Assembly (NCBI GenBank): GCA_020205615.1
Contig: JAINUW010000665.1
Coordinates: 1 to 64,000, forward strand
Reading direction: 5' to 3'
Length of the DNA: 64,000 nt
Origin: Panax quinquefolius
Taxonomy: Eukaryota; Streptophyta; Magnoliopsida; Apiales; Araliaceae
Each line of letters opens with the position of its first letter. Position 1 is the first letter of the stretch. Both the position numbers and the translations under genes were made by a program. Below are positions 21,250 to 33,100 of this stretch, piece by piece. The notes below the pieces were generated by a model, which was not told where the DNA came from, made no database searches, and saw only the letters and a program-made list of their open reading frames with translations.

Positions 21250-24200
21250 TGTGAGACCCCAGATTTTATGAATAAAGATTTAAATTTCTTGAAATATTTT
21301 TTTTTTTAATATTATAGTGTGGATTTGATATAATGTTATAGTTGTGGGTGATATTTATAAATTTTGCAAAGTATGCAAGTTGTTATAAAATATTTGTTTG
21401 GTCGAGGAATATTCTTTTTGTCGGAAATATTCGTACCACGGCACAATCATTGGTGAACCCACAACAGAAGTATTGTCGTAGTAAGAAAATGACAGAATTA
21501 TCTTTTTATAAAAATAACGGCGGAAGTTTTACCGTTAAAACTGTTGAACTACTTGGTAGTAAAAAAAGTGCGATGTCTGGCGTGATGAATGAATAGTAGC
21601 ACCACGGTATTGGTTATTGATGCTTACATGAGAAGTCACTCGGTTATACTCAATTATTGCTACGATAATTCTTTGCATCATATCTCTCATATTATTGATT
21701 CGATTATTGTCACAATATCATTTGTATAATATGTTATATTATTAAATCAATAATTGAGGCGACAAAGTTATTCATATTATTAAATTGCAATATTTACAAT
21801 GTCTAGAAGTTCTGTCAAGGAAAGGTTTGGTCACCTTATTGCGTGCCAATAGGGAGAAATCCTTATTGGAAAGCCCCCTCTTTCCTGGGAACGACCTGGT
21901 TGTTAAATATTGTGAGTTATAATATTAATGATGAATAAGTTCGTATTGATTAAAGATGAATTTGATAGTTCCATTGTGTTAGAATTATTAGTGTTAGTGA
22001 AAATCGACATTTATTTCGATAATAATTGATGTTTGGAGGTTATATTGTTCAATCGGGTATTCGGGGCACTTTTTGTGTCGGAGTACTATTCACGAGTTAC
22101 TATTCATGAGTTACTATTCACCTGATTACTATTCACTCTAGTATTATTCACTCGGGTATTTGGGACACTTTTTCGTGTCGGGGTACTATTCACGAGGTTA
22201 TTATTCCCGAAGTATTATTCACGGGTACTATTCAATTTAGAAAAATATATTTCTTTTCGGTCCAAATCATTTTTGGGTACAATATTATTCCATGAGGAGA
22301 TGTGCTAATTTTTTAGACCGTTGGTTGAAATTATAATAGTAAATCAATATGGATCGTTGGTTTAAAGTTTTAATAGTGAATCAATATGGATCGCTGGTTT
22401 AAAGTTTTAATAGTGAATCAGTATGGACCTTTACTTTAAGTTTTAATAGTAAATCAATATGGACCGTCCGTTTAAAAGTAAATCAATCTGGACCATTCAT
22501 GAATTAGTTACTATTCAGTCCATTCTCCTATAAATAGAAGCTCATTCCTTCATTATTTCTTACGAATTCACTAAAACTCTAGAGAGAGAAATTATAGAGA
22601 GAAAGAAGAAAAGTATTACCTACTTCACTTTTCCAATATCCAGTTCTTCTAAGGTAAGGAGTATTATTTCTTTCATTATTCATGAAGAGAACACATTATT
22701 CCATTCTTTATTATTATGTTGGAATAACCTGTCTATGCGAAGTACCGCATACATAGTGAAATTCTTCTATTATTCCATTGTTTATTATTTTGTTGGAATA
22801 TTCCGTCGGTGCAAATTTCGCTTGACCTGGTTCCGTTCTTTATTATTCTGTTGGAATAACCTATTTATGCAAAGTACCGCATACATGGTGAAATTCTGTT
22901 GTTATTACATTCTTTATTATTCTGTTGGAATATCCTATTGGTGCAGATTACGTCTGACCTGGTTCCATTCTTTATTATTCTGTCGGAATATCCCGTCTGT
23001 GCGTTTACGCATGACCTGGTTCCATTATTTATTATTCTGTTGGAATAACCTGTCTGTGCGATCTATCACATGCATGGTGAATTCTTCCGTTATTCCATTC
23101 TTTATTATTCTATTGGAATAACCTGTCTATGTGGATTACCACATGCATGGTGAATGATCCTTTGTATTCATTCCTTATTATATTGTAGAAATGATTTGAT
23201 TATGATGAAAGTCATAATATAAGCATTGGACTGATGAAAATCATGGGTATATGTAGTATTAGTAAGTGTTAAGATGAGTTGTGTTGGTTATTATGTGAAA
23301 ACATGAAAGTTTCTTAGAAATCACAAAGGGTTGAAAATCAGATTTTTGGTGAAAATAAAACATGAAATTCAATTGACCATATCTCCTATTATATTTTGAA
23401 TTTTTGAGTGTGGTCAAGTTCTAGAGTTAGATCTATGAGTTTTCTAACTTATCCAAGTGGAATCACTTTGGAGAAGGTGTTGTAGATTTTGTGTGGGTGA
23501 TTTTAGCAAAGGAGTCAAAAACTACAAAGTACAAAAAACTCTTGCCTTGAGAAATTTAAAAGGGTATTTTCGCCACTTAATTTGTGAGAAAAATTTTGGA
23601 CTTTTGGGACATTGAAATATATGGTATAAAGTACCTCCTGTCCAAAAATGAGCTCATTCCGACTTAAAATGAGCAAGTTATGACTATTTCAATATTTAGG
23701 TTTTTCTGACTAAAAATGCTATAATCGGAGTTCTATAACTCTGATGACCATGAAATTTAAACTGGAAGCTCACGTTAACAGTTGTAAAATCATGCCAAGA
23801 TTTGGGAATTTCTGGAGTTAAATTTGAGGTAGCTAATTTCTTAAAGAATTAATTAGAAATTGATTTTTGAAAAATACCTAAAGGAGTTGAAAAATTATAA
23901 AAAAATACTTGTTTTCTATGAAATATATGTATATATGTTTGGATAATGGATAGAAAAATAATAAGTTGATTTGGTAATTTTTCATAAAAACGGTTTAGTT
24001 ACGAACCTATGAATTAAATATGTTATGTGAAGTTGGAAAAATGGTAAATAGGATTTTATGGCTTAAAAATCCTATATAAGGTATATGCAGATTTTTTATA
24101 AGGGATTTGATCATTGGTGATGAAATTTTATGAGTATGGCATTTTTGAATGATTAAATTCATTATTTGGTAAAGTATAAACAATTAAATTAAATTGTTTA

Positions 24201-25136
24201 TAAGTTTAAGAAGCGATTAAAATATTGTTATAATATTAAAAATATTAGAATATGAGTTATTTAAGTGATGGATAATATTTGGATAAATTTAAAGTCTTTA
24301 TATTTATCCTTGTTTTCGTTTGATTAATGCTTATATTATTGTCATAATTCTTATGCTTATATTATGATGAAAGTCATCTCTGGCTTACGTGCATAGATGG
24401 ACTTGGTATGATTATGACCAGGGATTATTCGGTATAATCATGACCGTAATGTAACGAATGATGTGGTAAAAGTCCTCAGTGGCCTGTAATGCATTGATGG
24501 ATAGTTTTTGGTATGATTATGACCAGGGATTATTCGGTATAGTCATGACCATTGATGATTTAATGAATATTCTTGGCCCGTAGTACATGGATGATTAGAT
24601 GATGTGGTTTATTTATTAAATTTGAGTCTCGGTGATAAAAATTGATGAAAACATTTTAAATCATAGAAGATAGTAGATATCATGCTCTACTTGACTCTTT
24701 TAATGGAATGTTTATTAGTTGTAGTTAATCTTGATGTCTATTGTATTTTATCGGTTTAACATTGTTTAAGACTAATGATAATTTATTCGCATTATCTTAG
24801 TCATAATATTTCTTCTTGGGCTAATTGAGCTCACCCTTTCTTTCATTGTTCTCTTGGGAAATAAGAATATATTTGGGGACGAGTAGGGGAGCGGGTGAGG
24901 GTCAGATTATAGCATTAGTAGTCCTCACTATTCTATAAAATAGTGTGATAATAAATGTAATGAGGACTTCATAGAGTTTGTATCTTTGTCTAGATGACAA
25001 TATACATTATAAAAACTCTTAGATTATGTTTTGTACGTATTTTACATTTGTTGTATAATTAAGTTGTACTTGAATTTTGTACCATGTATTTGGCTACTCA
25101 AGATGGGTGATGTATACCTGTTTTGGGGGCGTCACA
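21250..25136 (+). repeat. 3' LTR of element C
   Basis: This 3887-bp LTR is collinear with 15519-19702 but about 300 bp shorter through scattered deletions. It has the TATA box at 22529-22536 and the leader hairpin array at about 22690-23160, where some stem changes differ from the 5' copy. It is followed by the target copy TGCTC at 25137-25141. Confidence 0.92.
22529..22536 (+). promoter_or_regulatory. TATA box in the 3' LTR of element C
   Basis: TATAAATA sits in the same context as 16731-16738. Confidence 0.65.
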
Positions 25137-25141
25137 TGCTC
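25137..25141. repeat. Right target-site duplication of element C (TGCTC)
   Basis: TGCTC matches 15514-15518. Confidence 0.9.
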
Positions 25142-25218
25142 TCAGACTACAGGAAGTGGATGGCGATTAATTTCCACAACTTATCAACTCGGACACCGTG
25201 AAACGGTACTATGTCTGA
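25142..25218 (+). pseudogene. Tat copy B: last codons of pol
   Basis: The sequence continues the integrase tail cut at 15513 and ends in the frame SDTVKRYYV followed by TGA at 25216-25218. Copy E ends the same way, with its stop codon at 54289-54291 on the - strand. This fixes the natural end of pol in the family. Confidence 0.8.
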
Positions 25219-25441
25219 AGTTACCATCAAGCAAACATCCTAGTATTGAGTATCCAATTACCAGTCATTCCGGTTTTTTAACCATCTTTTCACAAACTCT
25301 TCTGTCCCTCAGGGAAACATACACTTCAAACCAGCAGCCTGGTTTTACCTCACTTGGAATCAACAGCCTGGTTCCACTTCATTTCAAACCTTCATGCAAT
25401 TTCGGTTATCCTACACACAAGATTGAACCTTTCACACCTGC

Positions 25442-25549
25442 AGTTTATCCCAAATACGGGATTAAACTTTTCTACGCTTGCAGTTTGTCCTGAAAATAGG
25501 ATCAAACTTTTTCCACATCTGCAGTTTGTCCCCATTATGGGATCAAACT
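25442..25549 (+). repeat. Three 41-bp units with GTTTGATCC-type hairpins
   Basis: The units pair AGTTTATCCC with GGGATTAAACT, AGTTTGTCCT with AGGATCAAACT, and AGTTTGTCCC with GGGATCAAACT, each with a one-base bulge. Two stem positions change on both arms together. Confidence 0.75.
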
Positions 25550-25621
25550 TTCTTCTCCCATGATATAGCTCGCTTTACACGGATTCACACTTCTCTTTGG
25601 CTGCGATTCGTCCTGAGGGAC

Positions 25622-26110
25622 GAACTACGTCGACCTGATCTCCTCTTCAATAGGAGTACGTAGGCAACCATATTCTATATGGCCCGGTCGCAATAAACAA
25701 AAAACAAAAAAAACATTTTCGCCCTTTCTCTACAAAAAGAAAAAGAACAAAAACATTTTTACACCTCTTTGCCTTTCACGTCCAGCGTTGAACCTCTTAC
25801 ACCAGGTTTGAACTACGCAGACTTGATCTCCTCTTCACTAGGAGTATATAGGCAGCCATTTATTGTTCAGTCTGACCCCTACTAGAACAAAAATACTTGT
25901 CACACGGTACTGGGATTAACCTTCAAATCCACCGCATTTTATTGGCTTCAGACCAAGGGGATGGAATTACCCAACCTCTCCTCACAAATAGGAGATTCGG
26001 TGACCATCTAAGCTGCGTTTGTACCTCAAAGAGCAATACCAATCAATAAAAGATGGAATTAACTAGGCTCCTCACAAATAGAAGTATTGGCGACTATTTC
26101 TGGTGCGGTC
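25622..26110 (+). repeat. CTACG/CGTAG hairpin repeats (copy B)
   Basis: Four related units lie at about 25622, 25809, 25971 and 26052. The best has CTACG at 25625-25629 and CGTAG at 25659-25663, with an inner CTCCT/AGGAG pair. Related units lie at 33426 and 33602 (element D) and at 53441-53940 (copy E, reversed). Confidence 0.75.
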
Positions 26111-26444
26111 AATCTCCGAGAGGAAAAGCCACATTCCTCTCCACATTTCCATACAGATACCAGTCCCAAGACACCAAAGATGGTAGGGATTCATAATGAT
26201 CAATGATCCATTCTGAGAGATCCTACAATGGCTCAATGTACACATATCAAGGATATGTTCAGAATGCACCAAGATCACAAGGCCTTGAAGAAACAGGCAA
26301 ATATCAAGAAAATATCATGGCACAACTGAAAGGGAAGTAAATCAAAATATATTTACGTGCATATATATACTCTTTATTTGATATATACATCCGTGTTGTG
26401 CATGACAAAATGGCTAACCTAGTGCATGTGAGGAAAATACAAAG

Positions 26445-27741
26445 CTACCCACTGAGATCCGTGTGTATACGAACTATCAGATCTAACATAGCATCCCTCT
26501 CTAAAGACGGAGGAAAAGCTGCAAGCTCCTGCCCAAGGGTATCTACACGAGCTAGCAGATCTGAGGCTAACTGCAAGATGGCCTGATGCTCATCAATGTA
26601 TGCACTCATATCAGCAAAAGTACCAATCATCTAGGATCTCACAGAGGTACTATCTACGATGGCCACATCCCTAGCAGATAAGGCGACATCCCGCTCCACG
26701 ATCAATGCATCCCTGGATGATATAGCCTCATCCCTCTCTAACAGAGCGACGTCTCTACCATCAAAAGCTGTCAACATCGCGGCCCTAGCCTGATCTCTCT
26801 CATAGGTCATCAGAAGTAAGCTCTGCTCCAAATGTTGTGCCGAATCTTTGGTGACCCAATGATCAAGTCCCCATCGATGGGAATGTCACCTCCTCCATGG
26901 GCTCCTCATCGTCGGACTCAATATCTCGTTTGCATGGATACCACCGCATGAGCGATGCGATCTCTGTCTCCATCCATCTTTGAATACTCTGAACAACTCG
27001 GATAACGAAAAAACTCGACTAGCTCTCATTGATCCCAACAGCATACAACCGGATCGTCGCTCCATCGATGATAAGTGGCGAGAAGCGAAATATGAATCAT
27101 TGCCCCCTCATATAGGTGAAAATCCTGAAACTGGTCAAACTGACACATCACGACCAGTGGGTGGTAGGTGATCATCCCTCTCAAACCTGCTAGAGGTAGA
27201 TAATCCATGCCCGGAGCATGAGTAATGAAGCTGTAGGGTGAGCTAAACCCTGTACACGGCAATATAGTGAATGGATCTCCAATCCCTGCCAGAAAAGCTA
27301 ACCAAGATGCAACATCTGTACACTCTGCAGGCTGGAAGGAGTATGACATCACTATATCATGGGTGAAACAATATCCATGCCGTCTAAAAGTGCCAATCGG
27401 TCCCAAGTGTGATATAAACCACACGTACAGCATGACCGAGCTACCTATGAATGCTCCTGCCAGACAAGTGCAGTAGTATGTAGCTGACCTCAGTGTCTCT
27501 GCGATATCATCGCTACAATGGTATGACCCTCCCTGAGAGCTCTCACTGCCATGATAACCCCGATGTCTAACTCATCCATGTATCGTGGTATGTAGACGTA
27601 TGATAATACGCATAACAACAAAGACATCTACTCTGGCCAAACGCCACTGATCCTCGGTGTGGTGAAATCCCCAGAATGCTGGGATATAACTATCCTCAGA
27701 GACAAATCTATCAATCAGAAAACGCTAGGATATCACGTGGC
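26445..27741 (-). pseudogene. Antisense DUF7745-like protein, C-terminal part (copy B)
   Basis: This lies antisense to the retroelement. The minus strand reads MLYVWFISHLGPIGTFRRHG, then PYSFITHAPGMDYLPLAGLR and VMCQFDQFQDF, matching the second half of the protein at 51331-53105 in copy E. Toward the C-terminus is a coiled-coil-like stretch with repeated ERDVAL/ERDEAI/RDALIVERD words (26631-26831), then ASDLLARVDTLGQELA and a stop at about 26445. Frameshifts separate the pieces. The N-terminal part continues at 37962-38370, because element D was inserted inside this gene. Function is unknown; DUF7745-type domains are common in plant retroelement ORFs. Confidence 0.7.
27737..27741. repeat. Left target-site duplication of element D (GTGGC)
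   Basis: GTGGC precedes the LTR start TGTAGACAC. The right copy at 37962-37966 reads GTGGT, one base different. Removing element D restores alignment to copy E. Confidence 0.75.
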
Positions 27742-28896
27742 TGTAGACACTAGAAATTTTCTTTTCTTGTTACTAACTGTGTAGGAGGGCAAAAACGTCT
27801 TTTTCACACTCCAGAGGTAATCCTGGAGGACCACAACATCAATTCCAACCTCAGAGATAACCCTGAGTACATTCAGAGTCAACAACATGACCATCTCGGA
27901 GATAACCCAGGAAAAACCTACTATAAGCGTGCGAAAACCAGATATAACCCGGGAGGGCAAAATGGTCATTTTGCCAACTCAACTTCACTTCAAATCAAAT
28001 ACACTCATGTCAATTCAAATTGATTCAAAATTAGTCCCACAAGACTTATATCTTAACGTGAGGGCGAAGACTACGCTAAAGCAAATGACTCACCGGATTG
28101 CTCGGCGGGAACCCGAGAATGCTATTTTGGTCATGAACCCATCTTCTGGAATCAAAAGGGCAAATCCCATGTCATTGCGTAACTCTTGACAAAAGCAAAT
28201 CAGAAGATTGTCTTGTACACCTCGTTTGGATGCTCGGATTGAAGTTCTGCAAGTTCGAGCGGACATTACATTACATGAGTACATGCACTTCGAGACGACG
28301 GGACCTGCGAGGCCCGGATGCACCACGACCAGCCATAGGTGTATCAGAGGCTGTCGCAGGTACACCTGTGGCCATCAGTCTATAAATATAGACCTTAGGG
28401 TTAGCCATTTGAGAGAAAGAGAGAGAGAGAAAAAGGCGAGGAAGCCCTGTCCATTTTACTCTGCACACACATCTTTTGAGTGTTTCCTCATCTTTAAACA
28501 CTTGTTAGCTCACATATAGCTATCTTTTATCCGGCAGGAGCTGCGTGTTTATCCATTTAAAGTTATAGAAGTCTACATTGGCAGCCCACTATAAGCCTTC
28601 TTACATTATATAAAGCCTTCTTCTCATATTAGCACACATTGTTATACACATTGAGAGTCATGTTATGTGCATTTTCCCGGACTTCGGTCCGTGGTTTTCA
28701 TTTATGTCTATATATATATACTTATATATATGTATATATTTTATATATGGACTAACATTATTGAGTTATGCCTCAATTGAGCCTAGACTTCGGTCTGGAG
28801 CGGTTATTGCTTTTATATATATATATACTTATATATACAATTGTTGTCGATATATATCGATGAGCACTGGATTTTACATCCGATTGCATTTACTAA

Positions 28897-28945
<49 letters not shown>

Positions 28946-28997
28946 GTTATCGGACATATCCAGATGAGCACGGATTCACATCTAGTGTCGTTCTTTG

Positions 28998-29068
<71 letters not shown>

Positions 29069-30092
29069 CATTTTATTTCGCTGGAGTTTACTTCGTGGCA
29101 GTTGATCGCTTTTACAGCTTTATTTACATTTCATCCCACCTAGAGTTTACTTCGTGGTGGTTGATCATGTCCATATATATATATATATATTCACCGCTTT
29201 TATATATTTATATTTTCGATCCCCCATGGAGTTGCTTCGTGGTGGTTGATCATGTCTGTATATTTATATTTACAGCTTATATATATATATATATATATAA
29301 TTGCTTACTGCTTTCCATACAAATTGCAGTATCATGTGAGCCTAGGAATCATGTGATCATAGATTCAGTCTACTGAATCGAGATTCGGTTCCCATGATGG
29401 ACATTTTTTAGCTGTAAGTGGCTTGTACATTATTTTTACAGTGTCTGAATTTCCTTGGATGGTTGTCATGCCCATGAGGAGTTCGACACTGTTGTATATT
29501 ATTTTCTCGAGAATGCTTTGCATCTCGAAAATAAAAGCAAACAAGCCGAACATTTAATAATAAAATGGAAGCATCAAAGGCCTCAATTATTATTGAGCAC
29601 GGGGTTTGAAAAACCTCTTTTACAAAACGACATTGCTATATCTTGTTTAAAACTGAATTTTTCTATAAATTCAAACCCTATGTATATAGGTACGAACGAG
29701 GTACTGCACTACTTTCAAATAATTGCACATTGATCCACACACACACACATTCATATAAAAGTTTCTTTGAAAAGTGGCGGTCACCGTGGTAGCACGAATG
29801 TCGGGGGTGCTTAACACCTTCCCTCGCATAATCAAAGCCCCGGACCCAAAAAGAATCACGGTTTCACAGACCCGCCTAGCGAGTGTCAAATCTTTGGGTC
29901 AATGTGCAAACCTTTTTGATTTGCGTTAGTACAACCAGTTAAATACACCAACTGGCGACTCTTAAAGTCAAATCGTCGACATTATACATGTCGGACCTTT
30001 TTCACTTATTTTTTCAAACAAATCTCATATTAACATGAGAACACCAAAGAACAAGTAACGAAAAGGGACACTCAAAAATCTCGATGTCGACA
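27742..30092 (+). repeat. 5' LTR of element D
   Basis: This 2351-bp LTR is collinear with 35546-37961. U3 has hairpins with a GATAACC-like loop (27809-27828, 27850-27867). A TATA box is at 28381-28388. The transcribed part has a C(TTCG)G hairpin at 28678-28691, a second at 28783-28798, long TA runs (about 28898-28942 and 28999-29064) and a GGAGTTTAC-loop hairpin at 29136-29160. It ends GTCGACA. Confidence 0.92.
28381..28388 (+). promoter_or_regulatory. TATA box, 5' LTR of element D
   Basis: TATAAATA lies in CTATAAATATAGACC. The same box is present at 36183-36190 and 43401-43408, and on the other strand at 46473-46480. Confidence 0.75.
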
Positions 30093-30094
30093 GG

Positions 30095-30112
30095 TGGCGA
30101 CTCTGCTGGGGA
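30095..30112 (+). other. Primer binding site of element D
   Basis: TGGCGACTCTGCTGGGGA starts 2 nt after the LTR end. This is the type of site used by Ogre-like Tat elements, reported as complementary to a tRNA-Arg; I could not check the exact tRNA. Confidence 0.7.
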
Positions 30113-30828
30113 CTCCAATAAGAGGGCTTAAGCCGCTATTACAAATTTTTCAAAATTGTTATATGCTTGTGTGTGAATGTTGCATTTACATTTTTGATGA
30201 ATGTGTACGAATGCATCTAAATTACTGCACTGCTAAATATCTATCTGTGATATTAGTGCTTCGCACATGTCATCATTTTGCATAAGCGGTGAGACACGTT
30301 GTATGTGAATGTCTGTTGTGTGGTCCCTCCACCAGGAGGCTATCCTGTCGGTATTTGATTACTGGACTCGTGGGAAGAATAATTCCCCGGGGCTCAGGAA
30401 AGGCACCACTCAGATTCGCTCCAGTTGAATGACCGGATTAACTTCCCGTCAAGTAGATTGCGATGATCTGGGAACCTTCATGCCAAAAAGCCGCGAGAGT
30501 AACCCTAAGATAGGTCAACCTCTGTTAAACCAAACGCGAAGGGAAGTCTCTTCATACTTTCCCATTTTAAATTACTTGTAATTTCAATTACTTGTCAATC
30601 TCAATGTAATGGAAAATATGAAGAAAATGTGTAAATGTATATTAAGGCTTGACATGCTATCAAATGACACCCATTTTGCAGGATAATATTCCAAAAATGG
30701 ACACATTATGATAGCATGTAAAATTTTTATACATCTCCCAAAGACTAAACTACATACGTTTTTGTAGGGAAGCAATTGATCCTATTTCTTGTTCAAAGTC
30801 CAAAAGGGCATTAAGCCCACAGTCAAAC
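30113..30828 (+). other. Leader of element D before gag, no gene seen
   Basis: This is a 0.7 kb untranslated leader between the primer site and the gag ATG. I see no coding frame or repeat worth naming. Confidence 0.55.
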
Positions 30829-32697
30829 ATGGATAAAAGTGCCCAGCCTGATCCTACCCCTGTCTCTCGCGAGGATTTCGAAAGATTAAGCTATCAAATT
30901 ACAGAGTTGGCTGTTATGTTCAAGGAACTACACCAATCTACTCAGGGTCCACAAATACCCATCCGCACAGAATCCCCTGCACATGGAGGAACCCAGAGCC
31001 AAACAATGCCTACTCAATCCGAGTCATTCATACCAGGGGGCTGTCAGGGTATTGGCAAAAAGATGGAAACCCAGATACCTAAACCTCATTCCAATAAAGA
31101 AATCACAAATCTCAGGGATGATCGAGAAACTGGGGATCTAAGAAAGAAAGTCCAACAAATGGAGGAGACCATCCGGTCAATCAAAGGGACTGGAAATTTT
31201 GGGAGTGTCACCTATTCAGATCTCTGCATATTCCTAGGTGCTCGATATCCTACCAAATTCAAAGTCCCAGAGTTTGAAAAGTATAATGGGGAAGGCGATC
31301 CCTATATGCACCTGAAAGTGTATATTGGCGAACTAGGGTCTTATGCTGAAGATGAAAGCCTCAGAATGCAACTTTTTCAAAAGAGTCTCACCGGAGAGGC
31401 TAAAGCCTGGTATGCCCAACTTGACAATGCCAAAATTCACAACTGGGAAGAATTGGCCCATGCCTTTCTAAATCAGTACAGTTTTCAGTCACAAATGGCA
31501 CCTGATCGATACCAAGTGACTAAAGTCAAAAAGCAAAGTAATGAATCTTTCTGAGAATATGCCCAAAGGTGGAGACATCTAGCAGCGCAAGTCATTCCAT
31601 CAATGACAGAAACTAAGATGGTAATGACGTTTATTCATATCCAAGAGGCTCCGTACTACGAGAGGATCCTAGCAGGCATAGGAAAGCCGTTCTCGGAAAT
31701 GATCAAACATGGCAAAATGGCAGAGATGGGCTCAAGGCGAGCAAGATTAAAGACTTCTTTTTGCCTTGAAGCGGCCCAAGCATATCTGATGGCAAGTACG
31801 CGAAGCGATCCCAAGGGTGTACGATAAAGGCAATGAAGATGTATCCCTTGTTATGCTGGGGCAAGTTAGGAGACCAACCCTACGGTCCCCCATTCGAAAA
31901 AAAATACAAGACAATCTACCATCTCAACAACACATGCTACGTTCAACCAATACCCATATATAGAAAAGAAAATTTGAAAGAACGGAAAAAATTGGGTCGG
32001 GAACGCTGAAATATATATCAATTCGTAAGTGTATCACGAAGGATAGAGGACCACCCCAAATGCATGCAGAGCGAGATGTCCTAAAATGTGAAAACTTCGG
32101 AGGAGGGTATGATAGTAATGCAAAAGTTAGAGACTATCTGAGAATCAAGTCAATCGCTAATGAAAAGTTAAGGCGATAGAATGCGCCAACATCGAGGATA
32201 TGAGGCATTTCTTCACTCAACTATTAGAAGGCCAAGAAAAGGGGGATGATAAAATTGCTAGCAGACCTCGCCAACGAAAAAATTGCTTGGGGGAATGCGA
32301 ACTCTCAAAGAAGAAAGATCAAACAACCTCCACAAGAGTTCGAAAATTCACCCCTCTAAGCAAATCCAATGAAGAAATGCTACACTTTCTGATAAACGAA
32401 GGAAGGATTACTGAGTTGCTGCCTCCTATAAATCCCAAGATAAAGAGTTATGATTCCACCAAGATATGTCTCTACCATTCTAACTCACTTGGACATACAA
32501 CTGAGGAATGCTGGTCTTTGCGACATAAAATCCAGGATCTAATTGAAAGTGGAGAGCTGAAGATAGAATTTTCCATGACCAAAAAAGGCAAGAAGGAAAT
32601 AAAAAGCTTAAGATGTCCACTCGAGACAGGTAGTTCAAATAAGGTGAAGGCTATGAGCGACATCCTGGCAGAACACAAGATGGAGCGATCCTAATGC
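30829..32697 (+). pseudogene. gag: Tat gag (element D), broken
   Basis: Gag forms the particle around the RNA. The frame opens MDKSAQPDPTPVSREDFERL and runs 241 codons to a TGA at 31552, where copy E has an Arg codon (FREYAQRW), consistent with a CGA to TGA change. The gag domain includes YPTKFKVPEFEKYNGEGDPY, LFQKSLTGEAKAWYAQL and NWEELAHAFLNQY. The same frame continues to about 31827 and resumes at 32200-32694 after degraded sequence. It ends with a zinc-knuckle-like CX2HX5HX4C box, CLYHSNSLGHTTEEC, at about 32468-32512. Translation downstream is lost before any protease motif. Confidence 0.85.
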
Positions 32698-33100
32698 AGG
32701 AAATGATAGAAGAGACAAGGGAATCCCCAAAGGAGATTCCTCCGCCAACCTCCAACATCCTGTGGTCCAAAGATGACAACCACAGTCCAGATCTTATAAC
32801 CTTGGATGATGCGGAGGAAATACTGATCCTTTCCAAAGAAGAAAAAGCAAAAAAGGGAAAGTTCCTTGCAAGAAATGCGACAGCAGTTTGAGGGAGATTT
32901 CATGGTCGAATCCTCTCAAGCCCAGGAAAAGTGTGAAGGAACAGATGAAGGAAAAGGTAGTGAGGTTGTCGGGGAAACCAACCCATCAAAGAATTAAGAT
33001 TTCATACCTTTTTGTGATGGGTCCAGCTCAAGCATCCCTAAGGAATGTACTGAACCAGGAAGCGATCAAGTTATGGCCATAAGTGAAGACATTCAAAACC
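32698..33100 (+). pseudogene. Degraded sequence after gag (element D)
   Basis: Short open stretches such as IPPPTSNILWSKDDNHSPDL follow gag. They may be the linker toward protease, but no DxG active site is present. Beyond 33100 no pol domain can be seen in any frame. Confidence 0.4.

Larger units (their letters stand above)
15519..25136 (+). mobile_element. Element C: internally deleted Tekay/Del-type chromovirus
   Basis: This is a Ty3/gypsy element with very long LTRs (4184 and 3887 bp) and only 1547 bp between them. A primer site of tRNA-Met type, gag and protease scraps, the end of RNase H, and the integrase C-terminal chromodomain region remain. RT and the integrase core are gone. Long LTRs, the tRNA-Met primer and the C-terminal words fit Tekay/Del. 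It interrupts the C-terminal tail of the Tat copy B pol gene. Confidence 0.9.
25219..26444 (+). other. Tat copy B post-pol spacer with two hairpin arrays
   Basis: I find no sense gene here. It holds three 41-bp units with 10-bp stems at 25442-25468, 25482-25508 and 25523-25549, then four units with CTACG/CGTAG-type outer stems at 25622-26110, plus A-rich stretches near 25695-25750. The equivalent in copy E is 53106-54288. It lies between the pol stop and the end of the antisense gene. Confidence 0.7.

Noticed and set aside
28665..29143. Open frames rich in Ile-Tyr repeats
   Set aside because: They come from TA dinucleotide runs in the LTR, without start context or conservation in the other LTR copies.
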